From JAHIKV01 sp965195225 (lineage in GTDB: Bacteria > Planctomycetota > Planctomycetia > Pirellulales > Thermoguttaceae): a DNA stretch of 6,776 nt. A model generated the notes under the pieces. The model saw only the letters and a list, made by a program, of their open reading frames with translations. It was not told where the DNA came from and ran no database searches. Position numbers and translations under genes: made by a program. Below, piece after piece: positions 1 to 5,452 of this stretch (position 1 is its first letter; each line of letters starts with the position of its first letter). Location of the stretch: contig CBDAFL010000270.1 of assembly GCA_965195225.1 (NCBI GenBank), positions 1-6,776 on the forward strand, given 5' to 3'.

Positions 1-2313
1 CAGGAAACGGGTCTGAAGGGTTTGCATCACCGCCTCGCGCATCTGCTCCTCGTCGCCGCCCTCCCGCGTTATCTCCTGGATCAACTGGCTGCCGATGTTG
101 CTGGTCATCACCACGATCGTGTTGGTGAAATCGACCGTGTGCCCTTGGTTGTCGCTCAGCCGGCCGTCGTCGAGGACTTGCAGCAGGATGTTGAACACGT
201 CGCGGTGGGCCTTCTCGATCTCGTCCAAAAGAATCACCGCGTATGGGCGGCGGCGGACGGCCTCGGTCAGCATCCCGCCCTCCTCGTAACCGACGTAGCC
301 CGGCGGGGCGCCGATCAGACGGCTCACCGTGTGCCGCTCCATAAACTCGCTCATATCGAGCCGGATCATGGCGTTCTCGTCGTCGAACATAACCTCGGCC
401 AACGCCTTGCACAGCTCGGTCTTGCCCACGCCGGTGGGGCCAAGAAAGATGAACGAGCCGATCGGCCGGTTGGGGTCTTGCAGGCCGGAGCGGTTGCGGC
501 GCACGGCGTTCGAGACGGCCTCGACCGCCTCGTCCTGGCCGACGAGCCGTCGGTGGATTCGGTCTTCGAGCACCAGCAGCTTCGCCCGTTCGGTCTCCAT
601 CATCCGCGTGACGGGTATGCCGGTCCAGGCGCTGACGACCTCGGCGATCTCTTCGGGACCGACCTCGCGGCGGAGCAGCCGCCTGTGTGCCACTGCCGGT
701 TTGTCTGCTTCGCCCGCGTCGGCCTCCTGGGCGTCTAGCTGCTTGGCCAAGTCCTTTTGCTGGATGTCGAGTTCGTAGAGTTTTTGATAGTCCGCCTCGC
801 TGACCGGCGCGCCGCCGGATTGCTTCTCCTTGATCGACGCGGCAAGCTGGTTGTACTGCAACTCGACGTCCATCAGCCGTTGGCGAATCTGCTGCACGTC
901 GCCCAGGCCGCTCTTTTCCAGTTCCCATTGCTCGCGCAGATCGGCGAGTTTTTTGCGCAGCTCGGCCATCTCCTCCTGCACCTCGGCGCGATGCTGTCGG
1001 GCGTGCTCCTCGGTCTCTTCGGCTAGTTGACGGTCGGCCAGTTCAAGCTGGACCAGCCGCCGCTGCACCTGGTCGATCTCCGTCGGCACGCTCTCCAACT
1101 CCATCGCCAGCCGGCTGGTGGCCTCGTCCATCAGGTCGATGGCCTTGTCGGGCAGGAAGCGGTCGGCGATGTAGCGGTGCGAGAGGTTGGCCGCCGCGAC
1201 CAGCGCCGAATCCTTGATCCGAACGCCGCGGTGATGGGCCTCGTAGCGGGACTTCAGGCCGCGGAGGATGGCGATCGTGTCCTCGACCGACGGCTCGCCG
1301 ACATTGACCGGCTGAAAACGTCGCTCCAGCGCGGCGTCCTTCTCGACGTATTTTCGATACTCGTCCAGCGTCGTGGCCCCGATGCAGCGCAGCTCGCCGC
1401 GTGCCAGGGCGGGCTTCAGCAGGTTGGCCGCGTCGCTACCCCCTTCGGCCCGACCGGCGCCGACGACCGTGTGCAACTCGTCGATGAAGAGGATCACGTT
1501 GCCCGCGTCCGACACCTCGCGGAGCACGGCCTTGAGCCGCTCCTCGAACTCGCCGCGAAACTTTGTGCCGGCGACCAGCGCGCCCATATCGAGCGCGATC
1601 ACGCGGCGGTTTTTCAGGCTTTCGGGCACGTCGGCCTCGACGATCCGCAGTGCGAGGCCCTCGGCGATGGCGGTTTTGCCCACGCCCGGCTCGCCGATCA
1701 GCACGGGGTTGTTCTTCGTCCGGCGGGAAAGGACTTGCATGACGCGGCGGATTTCCTGGTCGCGGCCGATGACCGGATCGAGTTTTCCCTGTCGGGCGCG
1801 TTCAACCAGATCGATCCCGTATCGCTCCAGGGCCTGGAACTTTCCCTCGGGCGTCTGGTCCGTTACCCGCGCGCTGCCGCGAACTGCCTGCAACACCTTC
1901 AACAGGTCGGCGTCGGTGACGGCGTTCAGGTTCAGGACGTTTTTCGCCTTTGAATCGACTTTCGCCAGCGCCAGCAGCAGATGTTCGGTCGAGACGAACT
2001 CGTCCTTCATCGCGTCGGCTTCGCGCTGGGCGGTTTCGAGCACCTGGTTCAGCTCGCGGCTTCCCTGCGGCGGCGCGCCGCCTGAAACCTTGGCGAAATG
2101 TTTCATTTCCGCCTGAACGACCTGGTCCAACTGTCCGCGATTTACGCCGATCTTTTCGAGGATCGGGCCGACGATGCCGTCGCTTTCTTCGAGCAGTCCG
2201 GCCAGCAGGTGCAGCGGGTCGATTTGCGAGTGTCCCCGATCGGCGGCCAGTTCCTGTGCGCGGGCCACAGCCTCTTGAGCCTTGAGCGTCAGTTTGTCGA
2301 ATCGAAATGCCAT
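1..2313 (-). CDS. clpB: ATP-dependent disaggregase ClpB (Hsp100), 3' end beyond the window
   Basis: This is a cytosolic AAA+ disaggregase that works with DnaK to pull polypeptides out of aggregates. The frame is open from ATG at 2313 to the window edge (771 codons); the usual length is about 860, so roughly 90 C-terminal residues are missing. Visible in order are the Clp N-domain (about 1-145); the first AAA+ domain with Walker A GEPGVGKT (Lys213), Walker B LFIDELH (Glu279) and arginine pair Arg331/Arg332; a long charged coiled-coil middle domain (about 410-545); and the second AAA+ domain with GPTGVGKT (Lys631), pore loop GYVGYEEGG and Walker B ILLDEIEKAH (Glu698). The first pore loop reads KFRGEFEERL, with Phe where E. 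coli has Tyr. The second domain sits about 20 residues later than in E. coli, so the middle region is slightly enlarged. The start is supported by the N-terminal MAFRFDKLTLKAQEA and an SD-like GAGGGG 8 nt upstream. Confidence 0.97.
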   Translation of the reverse strand, partial: MAFRFDKLTLKAQEAVARAQELAADRGHSQIDPLHLLAGLLEESDGIVGPILEKIGVNRGQLDQVVQAEMKHFAKVSGGAPPQGSRELNQVLETAQREADAMKDEFVSTEHLLLALAKVDSKAKNVLNLNAVTDADLLKVLQAVRGSARVTDQTPEGKFQALERYGIDLVERARQGKLDPVIGRDQEIRRVMQVLSRRTKNNPVLIGEPGVGKTAIAEGLALRIVEADVPESLKNRRVIALDMGALVAGTKFRGEFEERLKAVLREVSDAGNVILFIDELHTVVGAGRAEGGSDAANLLKPALARGELRCIGATTLDEYRKYVEKDAALERRFQPVNVGEPSVEDTIAILRGLKSRYEAHHRGVRIKDSALVAAANLSHRYIADRFLPDKAIDLMDEATSRLAMELESVPTEIDQVQRRLVQLELADRQLAEETEEHARQHRAEVQEEMAELRKKLADLREQWELEKSGLGDVQQIRQRLMDVELQYNQLAASIKEKQSGGAPVSEADYQKLYELDIQQKDLAKQLDAQEADAGEADKPAVAHRRLLRREVGPEEIAEVVSAWTGIPVTRMMETERAKLLVLEDRIHRRLVGQDEAVEAVSNAVRRNRSGLQDPNRPIGSFIFLGPTGVGKTELCKALAEVMFDDENAMIRLDMSEFMERHTVSRLIGAPPGYVGYEEGGMLTEAVRRRPYAVILLDEIEKAHRDVFNILLQVLDDGRLSDNQGHTVDFTNTIVVMTSNIGSQLIQEITREGGDEEQMREAVMQTLQTRFL

Positions 2314-2321
2314 CTTATAGT

Positions 2322-2327
2322 CCCCTC
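2322..2327 (-). promoter_or_regulatory. clpB ribosome-binding site inside a hairpin arm
   Basis: On the minus strand GAGGGG ends 8 nt before the clpB ATG and is the only SD-like sequence there. Five of its six bases lie in the 3' arm of the perfect hairpin at 2323-2343, so folding of the leader would pair the ribosome-binding site. The position is read directly; the effect on translation is inferred. Confidence 0.6.
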
Positions 2328-2355
2328 TCCCTCCGGGAGAGGGTTAGGGTGAGGG
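2323..2355. repeat. GC-rich hairpin repeat between the small ORF and clpB
   Basis: On the plus strand the arms CCCTCTCCC (2323-2331) and GGGAGAGGG (2335-2343) form a perfect 9-bp stem with a TCC loop, followed by the tail TTAGGGTGAGGG (2344-2355). From memory, this unit recurs between genes in many GC-rich bacterial genomes, planctomycetes included; its copy number here cannot be judged from one window. In the direction of transcription the tail encodes the last three residues and stop codon of the 57-aa ORF, and the hairpin lies in the clpB leader. No T-run follows in the minus direction, so an intrinsic terminator is unlikely. Confidence 0.7.
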
Positions 2356-2517
2356 CTGCTTGGGCGGCGGCAGTTGATCGGCTGGAATATGCCGAACGGC
2401 GCCGTCTTCCCAAACGACAACCGAGCTATTTGTCCGCCGCGCTTCTTCCACAACTCGGTCCGCCGCTTCCTGCATGGCCTTCTTTGCTTGTTGAAAAAGC
2501 AATCCTTCTTCCGTCAT
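2344..2517 (-). CDS. 57-residue protein coupled to the zeta-like kinase, candidate antitoxin
   Basis: The ATG overlaps the stop of the upstream kinase gene as ATGA (2514-2517), and AAAGGA lies 9 nt upstream inside that gene. This arrangement strongly suggests translational coupling and a real gene. The protein has two visible parts: a charged, probably helical N-terminus (about residues 1-30, with QQAKKAMQEAADRVVEEARR), then SVVVWEDGAVRHIPADQL (32-49), which looks like a short beta-hairpin, and a Pro-rich tail. From memory, small proteins with a helix followed by a VVWxDGxVxxIP segment occur beside zeta-like kinases of the COG4185 type, which is why a partner or antitoxin role is proposed; this was not searched. 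It does not resemble the three-helix epsilon antitoxin. The last three residues and stop codon come from the dispersed repeat, so the original C-terminus may have differed. Confidence 0.7.
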   Translation of the reverse strand: MTEEGLLFQQAKKAMQEAADRVVEEARRTNSSVVVWEDGAVRHIPADQLPPPKQPSP

Positions 2518-3095
2518 GATCCGCGTTCCTTTAACGTATCGAAAATGCGTTTATAGAGTTCTTCGCCTAACACCGCCTTGGTTCGATCGCCCCAGCCAAT
2601 TCTGCACGGGTGCATAGTCGAGTTGTCGAAGAACTGCCATGAGTTGAACAGCGGCATGTATAACGCGCAGAGGTTCCGGTATCCTGCGTCGAACCGTCGG
2701 CGAACCACTGCCTCCGGCACGTCGTGGCCGCCCTGCTTAACCCGATTGGCAATTCGGGCAATCGCTAGGTCAATGCTCGGCAGCCAAAGATAGAACAAAT
2801 GCAGAAGGTATCCGCGTTCCTTCATTTCGTTAAGGATCGGCCGGTATGTCTTTCCCGCCAGAGTAGTCTCGAATCCGAAGTCCTTGCCCCGCTCGATCAA
2901 CTTCTTCATTCTGGTCAGTTGCAGACGTCCCGCCTCGACCGCGGCCATCTCAGGGTCAAACGGCGACAACCCTGCCGCCAATAGGTCCGCGTTAAGGAAA
3001 TCGCGGCAGTTGGCATATCGCGGCAGGAACTCTCTGGCAAAAGTTGTTTTCCCAGCCCCGTTCGGCCCGGCGATGATGTAAGCGCGCAAGTCCAT
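2514..3095 (-). CDS. Zeta-toxin-family P-loop kinase (COG4185-like)
   Basis: This 193-residue P-loop kinase belongs to the zeta toxin / predicted ATPase group. Visible are Walker A GPNGAGKTT (10-18, Lys16), NADLLAAGLSPFDP (35-48) with the acidic Asp37, GFETTLAGKTY (74-84) with Glu76, and the Arg-rich GGHDVPEAVVRRRF (122-135) matching the nucleotide/substrate-binding region. Classical zeta and PezT toxins phosphorylate UDP-N-acetylglucosamine and block wall synthesis; the substrate of this subgroup is not known to me, so only kinase activity is inferred. The gene lies between dnaK and clpB, 86 bp after dnaK, and overlaps the following 57-aa ORF by ATGA. Start choice is uncertain: GGAGG is only 3 nt before ATG 3095, whereas TTG at 3089 (residue 3) has 9-nt spacing and still keeps the whole Walker A. 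Sampled lines are 50-58% GC against about 65% in a clpB line. Confidence 0.9.
   Translation of the reverse strand: MDLRAYIIAGPNGAGKTTFAREFLPRYANCRDFLNADLLAAGLSPFDPEMAAVEAGRLQLTRMKKLIERGKDFGFETTLAGKTYRPILNEMKERGYLLHLFYLWLPSIDLAIARIANRVKQGGHDVPEAVVRRRFDAGYRNLCALYMPLFNSWQFFDNSTMHPCRIGWGDRTKAVLGEELYKRIFDTLKERGS
2527..2532 (-). promoter_or_regulatory. Ribosome-binding site of the 57-aa ORF
   Basis: AAAGGA on the minus strand ends 9 nt before the ATG at 2517 and lies within the last codons of the kinase gene. Together with the ATGA overlap it supports translation of the small ORF. Confidence 0.55.
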
Positions 3096-3131
3096 TTTCC
3101 TCCCGTCTATCGGAGCAGACCGGCGGCGCCA

Positions 3132-3152
3132 CCGGCGGCTGTTAGCCGCCGG
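3132..3152. repeat. Perfect GC-rich hairpin in the dnaK-zeta gap
   Basis: Arms CCGGCGGCT (3132-3140) and AGCCGCCGG (3144-3152) form a 9-bp perfect stem around a GTT loop. In the minus direction it lies 30 bp past the dnaK stop and is followed by GC-rich sequence rather than a T-run, so it is a poor intrinsic terminator for dnaK. It may act as an mRNA-stabilising end or be a copy of a dispersed intergenic repeat; copy number cannot be judged here. Confidence 0.65.
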
Positions 3153-3154
3153 CT

Positions 3155-3160
3155 ATTATA
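3155..3160 (-). promoter_or_regulatory. Possible -10 element for the zeta-like cassette
   Basis: A perfect TATAAT reads on the minus strand, about 60 bp before the kinase start and just upstream of the hairpin. The matching -35 position reads AACCCT, which is poor. The cassette may therefore have its own weak promoter or simply be read through from dnaK. Confidence 0.25.
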
Positions 3161-3181
3161 TCCATTTTTGCGCGCCTAGGG

Positions 3182-5122
3182 TTACTCCTTTACCTCGAAC
3201 TCGGCGTCGATGGCGTCGTCGTCGCCGGCGCCGGCCGGGGCGGCGGAGGGTTGAGCGTCGGGCTGCGGATCGTCGCCGTTGCCGGATGCCGCCTGATCCT
3301 GATCCTGAGGGCCGGCCTTCTCGTAGAGCGTCTTGCTCAATGCGTGAGACGCCTGCTCCAACTCGTGGACCGCCGACTTGATCCGCTCGGCGTCGTCACC
3401 CTTGGCCGCCTCGCGGGCTTTTTCGATGGCCTCGCCCACCGCCTGCTTGTCGGCGTCGGCCAACTTGTCGGCGTGTTCCTTCAACAGCTTTTCGAGCTGC
3501 CAGCACATCGAGTCGGCCTGGTTGCGCTGTTCGGCCAGTTCCAGCTTGCGTTTGTCATCCTCGGCGTTCGAGTCGGCGTCCTTGCGCATCTTGTCGATCT
3601 CGCCATCGGACAGCCCGCTGGACTGCTCGATCCGCACCGTCTGCTCCTTGCCGGTGCCGAGGTCTTTGGCCGAGACGTTGAGTATACCGTTGGCGTCGAT
3701 GTCGAACTTCACCTCGATCTGCGGCATGCCGCGGGGCGCCGGCGGGACGCCTTCCAGGTTGAACATACCCAACAGCCGGTTGTCGGCGGCCATCTGCCGA
3801 TCGCCCTGACAGACCTTAACGGTGACGGCCGTCTGGTTGTCGTCGGCGGTGCTGAAAATCTGCTTCCGTTCGGCGGGGATGGTGGTGTTCCGCTCGACCA
3901 GTTTGGTCATGATTCCGCCGAGCGTTTCGATACCCAGCGAGAGCGGAGTGACGTCCAGCAGCAGCACGTCCTTTACGTCGCCGGCCAGGACCGCGCCCTG
4001 GATGGCGGCACCGATGGCCACCACTTCGTCGGGATTGACCCCCTTGTGCGGCTCCTTGCCGCCGAACATCTCCTTGACCACCTGCTGCACCTTGGGCAAC
4101 CGGGTCGATCCGCCGACCAGCACCACTTCGTCGAGATCCTTCGCGGTGAGATGGGCGTCTTTCATCGCCTGCTCGACCGGCTTGCGGCAGCGGTCGATCA
4201 AGCTATCGATCAACTGTTCGAGCTTCGCGCGGGTAATCGACATCTGCAAGTGCTTTGGCCCCTGGGCGTCGGCCGTAATGAACGGCAGGTTCAGGTCGGT
4301 CGATTGAGACGAACTAAGCTCCTTCTTCGCCTTCTCGCAGGCTTCTTGGAGCCGTTGCAGGGCCATCGTGTCCTTGCGCAGGTCAATGTTGTATTGGCCC
4401 TTGAACTCGTCGGCCACGTAGTTGATCAGGCACTGGTCGAAGTCGTCGCCGCCCAAGTGGGTGTCGCCGTTGGTGCTGATAACGCGGAAGACGCCGTCGG
4501 CCACCTCGAGCACGGAGACGTCGAAGGTTCCGCCGCCGAGGTCGAAGACCGCAAGCTTTTCGCTTTTCTTCTTGTCCAAGCCGTAGGCCAGCGAGGCGGC
4601 GGTCGGCTCGTTGATGATCCGCGCCACCTCCAGCCCGGCTATCTGGCCGGCGTCCTTGGTCGCTTGGCGTTGGGCGTCGTTGAAGTAGGCCGGAACGGTG
4701 ATCACGGCCTTGTTTACCTTGTGGCCCAAATAGGCCTCGGCCGCTTCCTTGAGCTTCCGCAGCGTGAAGGCCGAAATCTCCGGCGGCGTGTAGTCGCGGC
4801 CGTCAACTTCTACCTTAACGTAGTCCTCCGGCCCGCCAACAATCTTGTAGGGCACGATTTTCTCTTCCGAGGCGACCTCGTTGTGACGGCGGCCCATGAA
4901 ACGCTTGATCGAGGAAATCGTCCGCGTGGGATTGGTCACCGCCTGGCGTCGGGCCGGCTCGCCCACGACGGTCTCCTCCTTGTCGGTGAACGCCACCACG
5001 CTGGGCGTCAGCCGGTTCCCTTCGGCGTTTGGGATAACCTTGACGTCTTTGCCTTCCATCACGGCCACCACCGAATTCGTGGTACCGAGGTCGATTCCGA
5101 TAATTTTTTCGCCAGTAGACAT
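3182..5122 (-). CDS. dnaK: Chaperone DnaK (Hsp70)
   Basis: This is the cytosolic ATP-driven Hsp70, which binds exposed hydrophobic segments and hands aggregated clients to ClpB. The start taken is ATG 5122, giving 646 residues (E. coli 638), because MSTGEKIIGIDLGTTNS matches the family N-terminus and AAGGAG lies 6 nt upstream. An in-frame TTG at 5140 would add six residues but places that SD inside the gene. Visible are phosphate loop GIDLGTTNS (9-17), Lys73 in SIKRFMGRR, VPAYFNDAQRQATKDAG (143-159), DLGGGTFD (194-201, Thr199), VLVGGSTRLP (334-343), the linker DVLLLDVTP (385-393), a substrate-binding beta domain to about 505, a helical lid, and a Gly/Asp/Ala-rich tail ending DAEFEVKE, close to the usual EEVxD-like acidic end. 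grpE and dnaJ are not adjacent. dnaK is the first gene of the leftward cluster. Confidence 0.98.
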   Translation of the reverse strand: MSTGEKIIGIDLGTTNSVVAVMEGKDVKVIPNAEGNRLTPSVVAFTDKEETVVGEPARRQAVTNPTRTISSIKRFMGRRHNEVASEEKIVPYKIVGGPEDYVKVEVDGRDYTPPEISAFTLRKLKEAAEAYLGHKVNKAVITVPAYFNDAQRQATKDAGQIAGLEVARIINEPTAASLAYGLDKKKSEKLAVFDLGGGTFDVSVLEVADGVFRVISTNGDTHLGGDDFDQCLINYVADEFKGQYNIDLRKDTMALQRLQEACEKAKKELSSSQSTDLNLPFITADAQGPKHLQMSITRAKLEQLIDSLIDRCRKPVEQAMKDAHLTAKDLDEVVLVGGSTRLPKVQQVVKEMFGGKEPHKGVNPDEVVAIGAAIQGAVLAGDVKDVLLLDVTPLSLGIETLGGIMTKLVERNTTIPAERKQIFSTADDNQTAVTVKVCQGDRQMAADNRLLGMFNLEGVPPAPRGMPQIEVKFDIDANGILNVSAKDLGTGKEQTVRIEQSSGLSDGEIDKMRKDADSNAEDDKRKLELAEQRNQADSMCWQLEKLLKEHADKLADADKQAVGEAIEKAREAAKGDDAERIKSAVHELEQASHALSKTLYEKAGPQDQDQAASGNGDDPQPDAQPSAAPAGAGDDDAIDAEFEVKE

Positions 5123-5128
5123 TCGATG

Positions 5129-5134
5129 CTCCTT
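5129..5134 (-). promoter_or_regulatory. dnaK ribosome-binding site
   Basis: AAGGAG on the minus strand sits 6 nt before ATG 5122. It decides the start in favour of this ATG over the in-frame TTG at 5140. Confidence 0.8.
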
Positions 5135-5227
5135 GTTCAAACGATCCAGGGTCTTGGCACCCTCTGCAAGGATACGTTAGGGGAGCAAAGGGCGTGCCGC
5201 CGGATGGGGGCGAGTTTTCCGCAGACT

Positions 5228-5254
5228 GTAAAGCATTGCAGGGGAAGGCTTTAC
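5228..5254. promoter_or_regulatory. Inverted repeat upstream of dnaK, possible operator
   Basis: Perfect 7-bp half-sites GTAAAGC (5228-5234) and GCTTTAC (5248-5254) are separated by 13 bp, with centres 20 bp apart, about two helical turns. It lies about 105 bp from the dnaK start. On the minus strand one half-site continues into CTTTACA, with CCCCAT 17 bp downstream, faintly like a heat-shock promoter. No regulator can be named. Confidence 0.35.
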
Positions 5255-5382
5255 GCTAATACGATTCGTTTTGAGTTGTGATTCGGCGGTCATCGACGAT
5301 TGGCGGACTGCCATTTTGACATATAGAGTTAAAAGCCGATCGGCGGAAATGGTTGTCGGTCCCACCGCGACACACCCCGCCG

Positions 5383-5407
5383 GAGGGTTGACGCCCCAGT
5401 AACCCTC
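5383..5407. promoter_or_regulatory. Inverted repeat over the likely pheA promoter, possible operator
   Basis: Half-sites GAGGGTT (5383-5389) and AACCCTC (5401-5407) are perfect complements around an 11-nt spacer. They overlap the -35 hexamer and the spacer of the predicted pheA promoter at 5388-5416, where a repressor would be expected to bind. Confidence 0.35.
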
Positions 5408-5416
5408 GGGTAGAAG
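5388..5416 (+). promoter_or_regulatory. Candidate promoter of the pheA-like gene
   Basis: TTGACG (5388-5393, 5 of 6 to TTGACA) is followed after 17 bp by TAGAAG (5411-5416, 4 of 6 to TATAAT). It would start transcription near 5423, about 30 nt before the ATG. Consensus matching in a GC-rich phylum with many sigma factors is weak evidence. Confidence 0.3.
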
Positions 5417-5452
5417 AGGACATCTTCCGAAAAGCAACCTGTTGTCTATAGC

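Larger units (their letters stand above)
5123..5452. other. Divergent intergenic region between dnaK and pheA
   Basis: These 330 bases separate two divergent genes and must hold both promoter regions. No convincing gene is present; the short frames here only extend antisense shadows of dnaK or pheA. No CIRCE element (TTAGCACTC-N9-GAGTGCTAA) was found. Three dyads stand out: GTAAAGC-N13-GCTTTAC at 5228-5254, the palindrome GCCGATCGGC at 5335-5344, and GAGGGTT-N11-AACCCTC at 5383-5407. A smaller AGGGT/ACCCT stem (5148-5163) lies in the dnaK leader. A TTGACA at 5316-5321 has no usable -10 at 16-18 bp. Confidence 0.6.

Noticed and set aside
22..1953. Long plus-strand frames over the first 2 kb
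   Set aside because: They are antisense to clpB, which is continuous on the minus strand through both AAA+ domains.
3132..3152. Intrinsic terminator of dnaK
   Set aside because: The hairpin is strong but GC-rich sequence, not a T-run, follows it in the direction of transcription.
5123..5140. TTG at 5140 as the dnaK start
   Set aside because: The ATG at 5122 has AAGGAG 6 nt upstream and gives the standard DnaK N-terminus; the TTG has no SD.
5204..5233. Heat-shock sigma-32-type promoter for dnaK (CTTTACA ... CCCCAT on the minus strand)
   Set aside because: The -35 differs from CTTGAAA at two of seven positions, the spacer is about 17 bp instead of 13-14, and the -10 does not continue as CCCCATnT.
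3251..5281. 676-codon open frame on the plus strand
   Set aside because: It is fully antisense to dnaK, whose minus frame has complete Hsp70 motifs. Long antisense frames are expected in GC-rich genes; the translation is Leu/Arg/Gly/His-rich with no domain.
5316..5344. TTGACA at 5316 as the pheA promoter
   Set aside because: The -10 position at 16-18 bp reads about ATCGGC, with no match to TATAAT.
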